DNA of 64,000 nt, from NCBI GenBank assembly GCA_963930655.1, contig OZ005619.1:17693752-17757751 (forward strand), in the 5' to 3' direction. The notes beneath the pieces are model-generated. The model searched no databases. It was not told the DNA's origin and worked only from the letters and a program-made list of their open reading frames with translations. This document shows, piece by piece, positions 44,301 to 55,911 of the stretch. The DNA is from Myrica gale (Eukaryota; Streptophyta; Magnoliopsida; Fagales; Myricaceae). Made by a program: the position numbers and the translations under genes. Each line of letters starts with the position of its first letter. Positions within the stretch are counted from its first letter, which is position 1.

Positions 44301-46844
44301 GTATGTGGCGGAATGTTATTATGGAGAAGTACGGGGCCATTGAGGGGGAGTGGTGCTCTTTACCTCCTCATGGGTCTTATGGGGTTTCTCTCTGGAAGCA
44401 TATTAGTAAGGGGTGGGAGACTTTCAGAATGCATACTCGGGTGACGGTGGGGAATGGGCAAAGGACGAGGTTTTGGCATGATGTGTGGTGTGGGGATCGA
44501 CCGTTGAGGTGCTTTTTTCCTATAGTGTTCTCCCTTTCTTCGGATCCGGATGGACTGGTGGTGGATTGTATGAATTCTGTCGTTAACACGGTTGTTTGGA
44601 ATGTTCAGTTCTTACGACTTGCAAATGATTGAGAGTTGGAAGAATTTTCGTCTTTTTTCTCCACCCTTTATGCATTACAATTGCATCGAGGCGATGAGGA
44701 CAAGTTGTGTTGGGTGGGTAGCAAGGATGAGAGTTTTTCTGTTAAATCCTTCTATGCTTTGCTTGATGGTGGTAGAACTGCGTCCTTCCCTTGGCGTCGA
44801 ATCTGGATTTCTAAAGTCCCACCAAGAGTCTCCTTTGTTTGGGAGGCCACACATGGTAGAATTTTGACTTCTGATAACTTGAGGAGTCGTGGGCTTTATG
44901 TGATTGATTGGTGTTACTTATGTAGGAGTGATGGCGAGTCAATTAACCATGTTTTACTCCATTGTCCGATTGCGAGAGGTTTGTGGCAACATGTTTTCTA
45001 CCTTCTCAATCTTCATTGGGTCATGCCGGAGCGGGTTGGGGATGTTTTGATCTGTTGGGGGGAGAAAGCTTAAGGATCCTTTCGCTAAGACTATTTGGAG
45101 GATGATTCCTCCGTGTATATGGTGGAGCCTTTGGAAGGAGAGGAATAGACGGTGTTTTGAGGGTTCTTCGTTGTCCATTGTCCGTTTGCAGGGGGATTTC
45201 TTGTTTACTTTGTTTCTTTGGGCAAATGCGTTGTTGAAGGGCCCTTTTCTTGATTTTCAGGATTTCATTAGCTTTTTTGTTTGTATGTTGTAATTTGTCA
45301 GTACAATCTTTGTACTGATGATTCTCTTTTTCGTTAATAAAATTTCTTACTTATCAAAAAAAAATGAACTGTCCCAAGTGACTTTTTTTTTTTCTTTTTC
45401 CTTTTTTGGGAGGTGGTGTTCATGCTCCATCCTTCTGGTACTGAGCATTTGGTCTAATAATCAATATTTTAGAGTTAATTGTTCCACTCAATTCCCAAAA
45501 GCTGTTAGAGGAGGAAATTCACCTAGTCCTTGTCTTCACGGTTATAGTATCTATCTTGTTTTTGACATTTTTTCACGTTTGCTTATTTTTTGATAAAGAA
45601 TTGGTATATGCACCTTTCTAAATTAAGCTATTTCCAGGGAATCCCGATGGCTCCTCTTTGTGACTTCAGCAGTGGCCAATTTGTTGGAGTTCTTAGTGCA
45701 TTGGATTTTATATTAATATTAAGAGAGGTATGTGCATGTCAGGAATTATGAACATTTCCACTGGTGAGTTTGTCTTTTACATTGCCACAATTTCTTCGAT
45801 AAAATTGCTAGCTGCATCATTCTTGAAGCTGCCAATTTGCTATATTTAGGGACACTGTTTGGTAAGAGAAGTCCTATAACTGTAAACAAGATGCATTTTT
45901 AATTGTATCATTCGTATTTGGCATATTATTAGATAATTGTTGGTGAACATTTTTTAACAAGGTAGGAGTGGTACATGCACCTTTGATTATCCAGGACATT
46001 TTAGTTTTACTTTTTGGTGTTGTCTCTTGGGTTTTCCTCCTTGGTAACATTTTTAAGTTAAATGCATCTTTTGTATGTAGCAGGTCTTTGAAAATGTTAT
46101 TAAAGTGTATCATTAAATGTTTGCTGCTGAATGCAGTGTTGGAAAGACTTACGTCTGGCCCTTTTTTGGCATTAGCAATGTCTTTAATTGCATATGCATG
46201 TACTGACTTACGTTTCATTTTTAGCTTGGGAGTCATGCATCAAATCTTACGGAGGAAGAGCTGGAAACACATACCATCTCCGCTTGGAAAGAGGGAAAGG
46301 CATATCTGAACAGACAAAATGATGTGCATGGGAGAGCATTTCCTAGACATCTCATTCATGTAAGTACAGCATATGGGATGTCGAATCTATGACATATTAA
46401 TATAAGCTTGAGTTTGCTATTTTCATTATTTTGTTCATTACAGATTAATAACTTGCAAGAGATGCTACTTCTGTCTATGTTGCTGTCTGCTGTACTTTTC
46501 ATTCACACATCTACGCAAATATATGTTGCAAATTGCAAGTATCATTCTTAAGTTGAGAAAGGAAAAGTATGAGAGTGAGTGTGCAAAGGAACTGGCGGTT
46601 GCTGGTTCCACCTCCACCGCCATTGGTACCCGTAAGCAGTAACCGCCCCCACAGTGGTAACGGGAGCAGTTCCTGAATCCCGTTATTTTGGCGGTTGGTG
46701 GTGAAGTGCCAGGCTGGGGTAGTTTTGCCACCACCGTATAAAAAACTAAAATACGTGGGTGTGGGGGGGAGGGGTGTCCCAAAGCCTAAAATGTTTGTCA
46801 GCCTCCATTTTTTCCCCTCTCAAGTGAACAGTAGCTGGAGCACC

Positions 46845-46884
<40 letters not shown>

Positions 46885-49800
46885 AGTTCGTCTTCTTCTC
46901 ACTCTCTCCTCTTTGCTCACTGGTTTCGTGATTTCGTTACGACTCACCAATACCGCTCCACCGCTACCGTTACGTGAGTGGTTGCTGCCATTGGCAGGGG
47001 CGATGGCCGAAGATCACCTACTGCTCCTGGCAGTAGCAGTGGCGGTTGGGGCAGAAACCTCCTTCGATTCCACCGCTACACAGCCCTACAAAGTAGAAAA
47101 TCTCATTATGAATCATGAAGACCATCATTGAATTAGGAAACTGTATTGACTCAATTATAAAGTAGCCATCATAAAATCCTTTGTAGGATCGTCTGACACA
47201 CCTTAGGTTATGAAAGAAATAGAAACTCTACAAATCTTGTAAAGGATGTCATTTTTAAAACTTAGGAAGGTTGTGTAATGATTGAACCTGGGTATAATCT
47301 GACATGAGTGATAAAAAATGGTTTCAACCATGAGCTAGTGATATGATAAAATGCAATGAGGGCATGAATAGTGAGACTACAGGCAGTGTAACAGTGTTCT
47401 TGACACTAGTGCTGGTGTTGTAATGATGCTTAAGTAACATGGAAACTATCATGCTATTGCAAGGTGGACAGCTCATGTGGAAATGGTATAACGCTCTCTT
47501 CAGGTTGACTACTCAATTATGCCATTTAATTAAACCCAGGCTATATGAACTGACCACTTTTGTTCTTTCAGAATCGTTATCTGTAAATGCTTCTCTGAGA
47601 TCTCTTAAAGATTTTGCCTTTCTGCAGCATTTAGCATATCTGACTGTTGTCCATCGGCCACAATGTTTGTTAATGCAGGCTGGTCCCTACGATAATTTGA
47701 AAGATGTTGCTCTCAAGATTCTGCAAAATGAGGTGGCTACGGTTCCCATTATCATTTCATCTTCTGAAGATGGGTCATTTCCCCAGTTATTACATCTTGC
47801 ATCACTGGCTGGAATTCTAAAATGTAAGCTTTTCAATTAGCTTCCTAAATAAGGATTCATGATTCAAGCTAGCTTGCTAACTGATGATCCATGGAGCGAT
47901 ATTAAACCTCTGGATTGCAATTTTCAGGTATTTGCCGATATTTCAGACATTGTGCAAGCTCATTACCTATACTACAACTGCCGATTTGTGCAATTCCTGT
48001 GGGTACATGGGCTCCAAAAATTGGAGAATCAAATCGGCGATCATTGGCAATATTGAGACCAGGCGCTACTCTTAGTTCAGCATTAAATCTGTTAGTTCAA
48101 GGTATTCTTCTTCCATAGATAGTCTGTAAATGTATTTGTATCTATTGGGTGAATATAACATGCACACATCAATATATCATGTGCACTTATATATGTGCAT
48201 GTTTAACTTGATTCGTTGATGCATCAATCTCATGGGTGAATATAACTTGCATTCATCAGGATGGATGAATGTAGAACGTTGGGTTACTGAATTTTATGTA
48301 TATACATGTGAAAATATATCGTGTTATTCAATTGCATATAAATTATTTATGCTGGTATGAATGTGCATGTAGATGGTAATGAAGTTTTTGGAAATTGTAT
48401 ATATGTTGAACAAATAATTACAGAAATTGAGTAGTCTTTAAATTACTTTGTGGAAACTTCAATAGTGGAATAGGATTAGTGACATTTCTGGAGGACAAAC
48501 TATTTTCTTTGAGGCCTTGCCCGAGGTGTATATGTCTCCTGCACTTGTTGCAAAATATCTTTTATGGGACTTTTCATTTGCGACAGTCATGTTATTACTG
48601 CTAGTGATGGTTTTCTAGCACACTAGTGAGGGGGATAGACTGAAGTATGTTTTGTTCGAATTTGGAGAAAGTAAAGTGATTGTTAATGATATATGGATTC
48701 TTTGTAGTTAGTGATATATGGATTTTAAATGCAAAACAATTAGCTTAATTCATTGGGGTGGTAAAAACCATTTCATTCGCAATTTTCTACAAGGGATGTG
48801 CTATTGCAAATAGATATAAGATAGCTTACCTGTAATTAGATAGCACAGATGAGTAGAAATATGACTGGGTCATAACTCTCGGTAGCTGTACTTAGTCTGG
48901 TTCATTCGAGATTCATTGGGGTTATCGACCACACAATGAGAGCAGTACAAGCGAATCCTTGATGAAGGTGTTGTTTTATCCCGAGTCCTTTATAAGATAC
49001 CTAGAGACTTACTTTGTGAAGCAATTGCATCTCTGGTTCTTGTAGCCATATATTTGCAAAATGATACTTTTGCATTTGTCATAATTTTCATTTGTCATAT
49101 GCTTTTGCAGCTCAAGTCAGTTCAATACCTATAGTTGATGACAATGACTCACTACTGGATATATATTGCCGGAGGTTAGTACATTACTTATAAGTCTCAT
49201 TATTTTTTTGGAAAGGGTGTGCTTCTAACTTATTATAAGTAATTCTTAGCTACCTTTTCCTTGTTTCTGATGGATATTTGCTCATTACTTTTTTCGGTTT
49301 TGTCAGTGACATAACAGCTTTGGCCAAAGACAGAGCTTATACACACATTAATCTTGAAGAAATCACAATCCATCAGGTAAGGGCTGTAACTTTTCCTTGT
49401 GATCATCTGTCTTTTGCACATCAATTGTGGAGTGGAATTTGTGAATCTGCTGTCAATTAATGATTCTCCGATTTACTGTTGGGACTTGGTGGATTTCTTC
49501 ATATATCAATAATGACTGGGATGCAGTCATGTACAGATACATATAAATTCTTTTTTTGCAAAATGATAACCTTCTCAATATATCACCTTGCTTGACTGTA
49601 TTGAAGAGCTTTAGAGGTTAGGTCTAGTCTGAGAAGTATACTTAGCTCCAGTTTGAGGGGTTTCTAGAGGTATGAGAAAGTTGGATCCATGATGCACTCC
49701 TTTCAATGTTCAAGGATATTTTAGCTGTTGCATTTCCGGACACAGCTCATAGTTTGCAGTTGGATATAGTCTGTAGGACAGAAGAGATTGGAATCTTGGA

Positions 49801-51866
49801 GGTGTGAGGGAAAGGTGTAGGATAAGATAGCATGTATTGGTGGCAGCTGCCTTGGTTTGGTTTCTTTCTTTCTTCTTTTTTGTGTATTTTTGGGGGAGGG
49901 AGATTGGCTTAGACCTAGATTAGGCAGCCAAACATTGAATGGAAGGGTGGTATGATCAAGTTCTTCCGTTCATTCAAATTGTGGGGAAAGTGGAAGCAAG
50001 TGATGAATATGGCTGCATTCTCGCAGGAGACATTCTATGTGTAGTTACTAGATCCAGGCTGGTGCAACTGGCAGGGCAGTGGTAAATTACAACTCATCGT
50101 CTCCAATTCTTAAGAATTCTAACAACCCCTTACGTGCAGTCCACACGCTAACAATGAAACCAAAAGTGGGCATTGTCCCCTGCAACCTCTCCAACGACAT
50201 AGCTGAATCCTCAAAACATCTACTATTAGGCTCCCTCCAAATAAACCACCAAATGCATGAGGGGATCATCTTCCAAATAGCCTTAGCAAGAGGATCCCTG
50301 AACTTCCTCTTCCAACAAAGTAGGACATCAGCCACCCTTTCCGGCATTACCCAATGAAGATTCAGCATACAAACGACGTGCTGCCAAAGACCTCTCACCA
50401 CCGGACAATGTAATAACTCGTGGTTGACAGACTCCCCGTCACCCTTACACAAAAAACACCAATCTGCCAAAGATCTAGAATGTCATTGATCTTTCTGAAG
50501 TCTTAAAGTTTTACTGAGCAGAAAATCTTGTCAGAAAGCTCTTGCATTCCAGGCTCTATGGTTTCAATTCTCAGATTCAATGACATAAGATTTGACAACA
50601 ACAAAGGGAATAGCTTTGGGTGCAGAATCATTTTTTGCTAGTTAAAAACAATATTTTCCTTTAGATTTTACTGATGGTTTCATTTACATTTCGGCCCAAT
50701 TAAGCGTCATTTCCATTTGATTCTGTTGCTGCACAAATAACCTGCTACATCATTTTTTACATTTCTGCCTGTGGGTTCTCTCTCTCTCTCTCTCTCTCTC
50801 TCCAGGCATTGCAGTTGGGACATGATTCCTACTCTCCTTATGAGCTGAGAAGTCAAAGATGTCAGATGTGTTTGCGCTCTGATTCGCTGCATAAAGTAAT
50901 GGAGCGATTGGCAAACCCAGGTAAAGCTTATTTTGTTACCAGTTTTTTATGTGAAGCATGTCCTCTATTTAACTAAAGATTATACCTCTGAAGGATGCTC
51001 TCCCTTGCTGTTCGCTAAAGAGTTGAAGAGGAAATTTTATTATCCTTATGCAGTAATGCATTGATACAGGATTCTCAGTTGTTTGTATAAGCGCCGCGAG
51101 CATATTCCAAATAGGATATACTTGAAATAGTATCACAGTTTTTAGGTTCTAGTGTTTTGGTTGCAAAGATTCAAGATAATATATCATGTTAGTGTAACAA
51201 TCAGCACTGGATGAAAACTATGGTATATGTTGTCCAATTTTTGTTAGAAGTGCTGCTTCAGCAGAGAAGTGGCAAAAACTATTCCTATATCTGTCATGGT
51301 CTGTATATAATAGCATTTCCTTTCTAGTGTAGCAATCACAGCATAACGCTGTATAAGACAAATAGATACAGTGACGGCGATATGCATTTTCTCTGTTAGT
51401 TTGTTGTCAGATGAGTTCCTCGCTTATTCCCCCAACCTCCTGAGCAACATTCCTTATTCTGGAGTTAGATATACAGTTTGAAGATAATTAGTTGAAGTCG
51501 ACCTTTTAGGGATTACTTGGCAGGCTAGCAACAATCGCGTAACGTTGATTCAACTTTGCTATACTGAATCTAACTTCCATTTCGTGGATCTTGTTGGGTC
51601 TCAGACTTAAACATTAAGGGTTACCATCTTTTATCAGTGGTTCATAGGTGGTATTAAAGCTTTTTCTCTCCACAAAATTTGGCTTGTACTTAGTTCTGTC
51701 AAAGTGTTCGAGTATCTCCCTCTTTAAATTTCTAACATGGAATTAACTGCCGTCTCAAATGTTGCCTGTTTCAGGTGTCAGGCGGCTTGTCGTTGTGGAG
51801 GCTGGCAGCAAGCGCGTGGAAGGCATTGTTTCACTCAGTGACATTTTCAAGTTCTTGCTTGGCTAA
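38344..51866 (+). CDS. SNF4: SNF4 / KINbetagamma, regulatory subunit of SnRK1 kinase
   Basis: Thirteen coding exons join in frame to 475 aa (Arabidopsis SNF4 is 487): 38344-38468, 38621-38708, 40159-40293, 40748-40882, 40992-41051, 45638-45727, 46225-46359, 47679-47823, 47928-48101, 49111-49174, 49307-49376, 50806-50920, 51775-51866. The start MFGSNMDSG matches the family's MFGS. An N-terminal AMPK-type glycogen-binding (CBM48) domain ([34 protein letters not shown]) covers about residues 20-100, followed by four CBS motifs ([66 protein letters not shown]). This beta-gamma fusion is plant-specific and serves as the canonical gamma-type subunit of SnRK1, the energy-sensing kinase. The gene is long because introns hold an L1 and other repeats; the exons are intact. 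Confidence 0.95.
41366..45363 (+). mobile_element. 5'-truncated L1-type LINE in SNF4 intron 5
   Basis: A nearly 4-kb L1 in the gene's sense orientation, flanked by a 13-bp target duplication atgaactgtccca (41353-41365 and 45364-45376) and ending in oligo-A. It starts inside ORF1, whose last part reads to 41646 ([17 protein letters not shown]). ORF2 begins at 41719 ([14 protein letters not shown], the AP endonuclease), continues through the reverse transcriptase (42542-44632, with LRQGDPLSP and catalytic FADD at 43712-43723) and ends with a zinc-knuckle region (CYLC...HVLLHC, about 44910-44970). ORF2 is interrupted: frame changes at G runs near 41875-41886, 42351-42360 and 45056-45061, and TGA in place of TGG (Trp) at 42512 and 44630. 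The copy is dead but comparatively young, as the target duplication is unchanged. Confidence 0.92.
46580..47100. repeat. GC-rich ggcggtt/accgcc segment with (CT)n in SNF4 intron 7
   Basis: Within the intron between exons 46225-46359 and 47679-47823, a GC-rich stretch is dense in ggcggtt, accgcc and gtaacgg words, has a tataaaaaac box near 46737, a (CT)n run at 46847-46883 and a further accgctac cluster. A similar ggtaac/accgcc vocabulary appears at about 55640-55800. It is probably part of a dispersed DNA element; no transposase is seen and no ends were defined. Confidence 0.4.
46847..46883. repeat. (CT)n microsatellite
   Basis: About 18 uninterrupted CT dinucleotides in an SNF4 intron, inside the GC-rich repeat segment. 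Confidence 0.95.
50083..50480 (-). mobile_element. L1 3'-region fragment in SNF4 intron, reversed
   Basis: A minus-strand ORF (50470-50087) encodes the L1 ORF2 C-terminal zinc-knuckle region: [20 protein letters not shown], ending near [12 protein letters not shown]. It corresponds to the last part of ORF2 of the L1 at 41366-45363 and the one at 61098. No oligo-A tail or target duplication is visible, so it is a fragment that has lost its ends, or a rearranged piece. It lies between SNF4 exons 49307-49376 and 50806-50920, opposite to the gene. Confidence 0.8.
50777..50803. repeat. (TC)n run forming the polypyrimidine tract of an SNF4 acceptor
   Basis: Twelve or more TC units run directly into the splice acceptor ccag at 50803-50805, immediately before the exon at 50806. 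The microsatellite therefore supplies the polypyrimidine tract of this intron. Confidence 0.85.
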
Positions 51867-52677
51867 TTCAATGCAATGACCGACGACACGGGATGATTTG
51901 TGCAGTCTTTTGGACTTCCAGATGTTTGTGGGCAACCATCAGCTTGCCCAACTGTTGCGTAGAGTCTCCATTAATTTACACGATGACTGGATCTCGGTTC
52001 GCTGATATATAAAAAATTCGATTGGCAATTGGATTGGCCTCTTGCTTCGACGCCTGTTTTTTAGGATTTTAGGCTAAAGAAAGAGGCTGTAGATCGAGAG
52101 GATTTGATTCTCTTCCAAAATTTGTTCATCTTCCCCCCCCCCCCCCCTCCCCCCCTGTCCATATTATTATCACTTCCGTTATGCTGCTGCTTTTAAGATT
52201 CCATTTTTAATGGGGAGCATGGCACTTGTAATATCTGTATGCTGCAATTGATTTGACAAAGTGCGTCAAAGAGACAAGAAGGATGGATCCTAAACTATTC
52301 AAGTTATTTATTCTGTTAATCATTAACCTGCCCATTGGATTTGGCATTGATAGTTCCCAATTTTCCTTGTGGTCTGGATCTGATGATGTTTGGAAAAGAA
52401 TAAATTTGGCTGAATCTGAATCTTGCTAAAAGAACCCAGGCAATTTAGCTAAAGTGCCAGAAGTAAGACAATGCGACGTCGTCTCGTTTCCTCCGAAGTC
52501 CGAACTTGAATTCGAAGCGATTGTTCGGGCGAACGAAAAACATAACCCCAAAACGACGTCGGTGGCAGTTCCCACCCCTACCCCCTCTTTTTTGGCAGTT
52601 CCCCCCCTTCCGTAATTATAAACGTTGGAACGTCAGACGAGGTAGAGTTATTCAGAGGTCAGAGCGAGCGAGAGAGA
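51867..52677 (+). promoter_or_regulatory. SNF4 3' flank and promoter of the lysine-rich protein gene
   Basis: The first few hundred bases are SNF4 3' UTR, including a C-run at about 52134-52147. Before the next gene, two GACGTC (bZIP C-box type) sites occur as gcgacgtcgtctcg near 52474 and aaacgacgtcgg near 52553, and a TATAAA lies at 52617-52622, 55 bp before the ATG. Function of these sites is inferred from motif only. Confidence 0.45.
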
Positions 52678-54621
52678 ATGGTGAAAGGCTTGGAAGAACT
52701 GAGCGAAGAGGAAAGACGAGCCCTTCGTGGTAGCAAATTCGCACCCCTCCCTTCCCTGCCCCCTCCTCCTCGCTCCCAACCCAGGTTCACTTCAATTTAC
52801 CATTTCACCTTCTTCTTTTTCTTCTTCTAGGGTTTTTCTATTCTGTATGTATTTGTTTTTCTCCCCTTAAAACTCTGTATTTGATTAAATTTTCTCCGGA
52901 TTTCGATTCGTAGGTTAATAGTGATAACTGATACGTCCATGCGTACAGGTTGGCTCACCCTGGAGGACCATTGCGGACGAATAAGGCAGCGGCTTTGGCG
53001 AAATTTCTAGAAAGAAAACTACAGGAGCCCGACGGATTAGCCTCTATAAACCCCGATCTTGTCGAACTAGCCGTCCAAAATGCCAAACACGCCGTCCTTT
53101 CCTGTAACTATTTCTTCTCGCACTTTTTAACTAAGCCACCTAATTGCTTAAGAATATGTGGAGGAACTTATATATTTTCATCCAGCGATGGTTTTTTTAG
53201 CTCCGATCTGAATTAACCTTTTATTCATATGCAATAAATTTTCTAGTTTTGTGTCTCTTTAACGAACGGGTCCGAGAAACAGAGATTATTTTTTTTGTTT
53301 TTCTTTATCTTTTTCTCATTCCAAATGTTGTTTGAGTTGGTGGAATCAATAAGTAGACCGGAAATCAGACTTGACGCTGAAAGCTCTGTGTATGTTACTA
53401 GATGCATTTGTTTGCTAGTTCAAAAAAAAAACCATAAACGTTTGTTCCTGGTTTTGTAATAGTGAATTTCTTTGAATCCTAGCTATCATTTTCAGTTGAA
53501 TGGTCCATATTAGCGTTTACTTGCTTTATTGAATCACACTGAATTTTTCTATATTGAAGTGACACGAGCTGAACACTTTGATTGAAATGAAAGAACTCCA
53601 CCTTGAAGTTAAAAAACTAGAGGAGTCTACATCGTTTTCACCTGGTCATTTTGTTTTTAATTTGTTCTTTTTGTTTTCTCGCATTCCTTTGGAAATTTAT
53701 TGAAAAATAATGAAAAGAATTAGGTTGTCAGAAAATTGTGTCCATGTTAGACCAATTTGACACAAGTTACTTTGATTGTTCTGGCTATGCGCATATGAAA
53801 TCGATTTAAATTGTCTAGGTGGCTTATGTCTGTGTTTGATGTACCTCAATAATCATATCATCAAATAGCTGGAAATTAGTTCCTGATAGATATGTATTTT
53901 TTTTTCTAAATATCAGGTGGTACTTCAAATTCAGGAAGAACAATTCTACATGTAAACTCCTTTGGTGACTCTGAGGTGCTTTGATCCTACATCCCTGTTA
54001 CGGCACGGAGTTCATAAATCCTAGCCATTACTTTGAATTAAACGGTTCATATTTTTTCCACTTTGGTGACTCTGAGGTGCTTTGATCCTACATCCCTGTT
54101 ACGGCATGGAGTTCTTCATAAATCCTAGCCATTACTTTGAACTAAACGGTTCATATTTTTTTCACTTTGGTGCATGCTCTTATTGAGATAATTTTTTTTT
54201 GATAAGTTCTTATTGAGATAATGAATTGAGCAAATAAAACACTACTTCCAAAAAGAACATTAGGGGAAATTTAAGGTGCTGAAATCTGACCAATTTGGTA
54301 TAAAATAGTAGATGGGATGATCCTGAATAGCTACTCTGATGACATTATTTAGTAGTTCCCATATGAGTGCATTTTTTGACAGGAAGGAGGAGAAGCTGAA
54401 GGTTCGGATTTGAAGGGAAGAAAGAAGAAGAAAAAGAAGAAGAAGAAGAAAGAAAAAGAGAAAAATAAAAATAAAAAACGAAAGGTGGTTTGATGTTGAA
54501 GGTTTTTGATTGTTTGTGTTCACGCTTTTGCTGTTGCCTAGTAAGAATTCTGTTCTCGCAGATAGTGGAAGAAACAGGATGTTCCCTAGTGAAGAAGCGG
54601 AAAATTAAGTCGAAATCTTGA
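52678..54621 (+). CDS. Small lysine-rich protein of unknown function, probably nuclear
   Basis: Five exons, 52678-52784, 52949-53103, 53917-53975, 54383-54484 and 54562-54621, join in frame to 160 aa. The N-terminal half is the conserved part (MVKGLEELSEEERRALRGSK, a proline-rich PSLPPPPRSQPR, then GPLRTNKAAALAKFLERKLQ and LVELAVQNAKHAVL). The C-terminus is acidic (EEGGEAEGSD), then an almost pure Lys/Glu/Asn tract from residue 121 and a KKRKIKSK end, consistent with nuclear or nucleolar location. I recall unnamed plant homologues with this layout but no assigned function. All introns are GT-AG. A 101-bp tandem duplication begins inside exon 3, and a tiny L1 stub sits in intron 3. Confidence 0.8.
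53960..54172. repeat. 101/104-bp tandem duplication overlapping an exon end
   Basis: Copy 1 (53960-54060) and copy 2 (54061-54164) both begin ctttggtgactctgaggtgc and include atccctgttacggca and aacggttcatattttt; a partial third copy (ctttggtg) follows at 54165. Copy 1 contains the last 16 bases of exon 3 and its donor gag|gtgctt; copy 2 repeats the same donor at 54077. Use of the second donor would add an in-frame stop (gtg ctt tga). Confidence 0.9.
54192..54207 (-). mobile_element. 16-bp L1 3'-end stub with 14-bp TSD
   Basis: The sequence tttttttttgataagt, which reads ACTTATCAAAAAAAAA on the minus strand, is the exact 3'-terminal signature of both larger L1s in the window (cttacttatcaaaa). 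It is bracketed by identical 14-bp repeats, tcttattgagataa, at 54178-54191 and 54208-54221. This is the pattern of target-primed reverse transcription that stopped almost immediately. Confidence 0.8.
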
Positions 54622-55256
54622 TTGAAATATCACTACGAGAAACGGTCATCCTTCAAAGATCAAGTAGCGGCTTCAAAAGCAGGGATCACCAGAGAAATGG
54701 AAGGCACGGTATGTTTGATTGTGTAACTTATGATTCGAGTTTGTCCAGTCCAGGATGCACTGATTTTTGAGAACCTGTTAGAGAAGTTTTGACTGCAACT
54801 GACCTTGCGGCAAGCCACATGTGAGATGGCTGGGTGTTCAAATGTGCAATTGAATATATGCCTTGGCCCTTGTGGATTGTAAGAATAGGTACTGCTCGGT
54901 AGGCACAATTATTTTGTGCGAGGCAATTGCTTTTGCTCCTCTGCAGGACTATTATTTTTCTGTTTTCTTCTTTTCCTTCCAAATTTTTTGGTGGAGGAGG
55001 GGCCTTTGATCAAGCAAGATGGCGGCGATCGTTTCTAGTTGCAATTAATTATATTTCGTTATATTCGAAATTGAGTCGAATTTTTTGCCCTGCCACACTT
55101 GAGTCACGTTCGTGTAGCTTTCTCCACGAGTTATTTGCTACCAAGAAAAAGGGTAAAAACCTCAGCCATTGAAGTTATATTAAGTAGTGGTTATTTTGCT
55201 ACATCATCATTTATCGTTTCTACTAATCTAGTATACATCATTTTGGAACTTTACCA
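54622..55256. other. 3' flank of the lysine-rich protein gene
   Basis: Probable 3' UTR followed by intergenic DNA. The phrase caagatggcggcgatcg near 55014 resembles a start context, but no ORF of family character follows. Nothing else supportable. Confidence 0.45.
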
Positions 55257-55911
55257 TATTTATAATAGGAAATTACTGATTTACATTTAAGGAAATTTAT
55301 TTAATTCAATCAATGTCTACTTCCAAAATAAATGATTTTTTTTTTCAAAAAAATGGGCTTTCTCCTTCGGCTTTTTCTTGTTACTGTTTTGGGCTGTTTA
55401 AATTTTTAAAATAATATCATAATCAATAATCACATCAAATAGACAAACATCATAATATATTCAAACATAATATTATAATCATAACAAATATAATAAGTTG
55501 TCTAAAAGTCCAACATAATATTATATTCAAACATAAATACTAAAGTTTAATAAAAGTGTTCTCACAACCAACTAACATATTACAACAAAAGTCCAACAAA
55601 AATATGTCAAATAATCAATAATCATCTCAAGTCTCAACTCGGGGTGGTTAACGGTAGTGTAGGTCACCACAATTGACGGAATCACATATTTGACACCGTC
55701 ACCGCACCGCTAAGGTACAATAACCGCCCTTACCGGTTACGATACCAGTAGCAGTGACGATTTTAACGGTTAAACGGCCACCAACGGTGCAAATGAACAT
55801 CCATACACGTTTGAAATAGTGACGTGATAAGATATTATATATTTATAATAGGAAATTACTGATTAAGGAAATTTATTTAATTCGATCATTCTCTACTTCC
55901 AAAATAAATGA
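55257..55911. repeat. Direct repeats of about 75 bp flanking a 505-bp segment
   Basis: Copy A (55257-55335) and copy B (55841-55911) share atttataataggaaattact, ggaaatttatttaattc and ctacttccaaaataaatga; copy B lacks about 8 bases and has a few substitutions. Between them lies an AT-rich part rich in ataatattataatc and a GC-richer part (55640-55800) with accgccctt, ggttacgat and cggttaaacggcc words like those in the SNF4 intron. Interpretation is open: segment duplication, or an inserted repeat. Confidence 0.75.

Noticed and set aside
46913-47131. Plus-strand ORF with an [14 protein letters not shown]-like start in an SNF4 intron
   Set aside because: Low-complexity translation of a GC-rich repeat; not linked to a gene family, and it lies inside the intron of SNF4.
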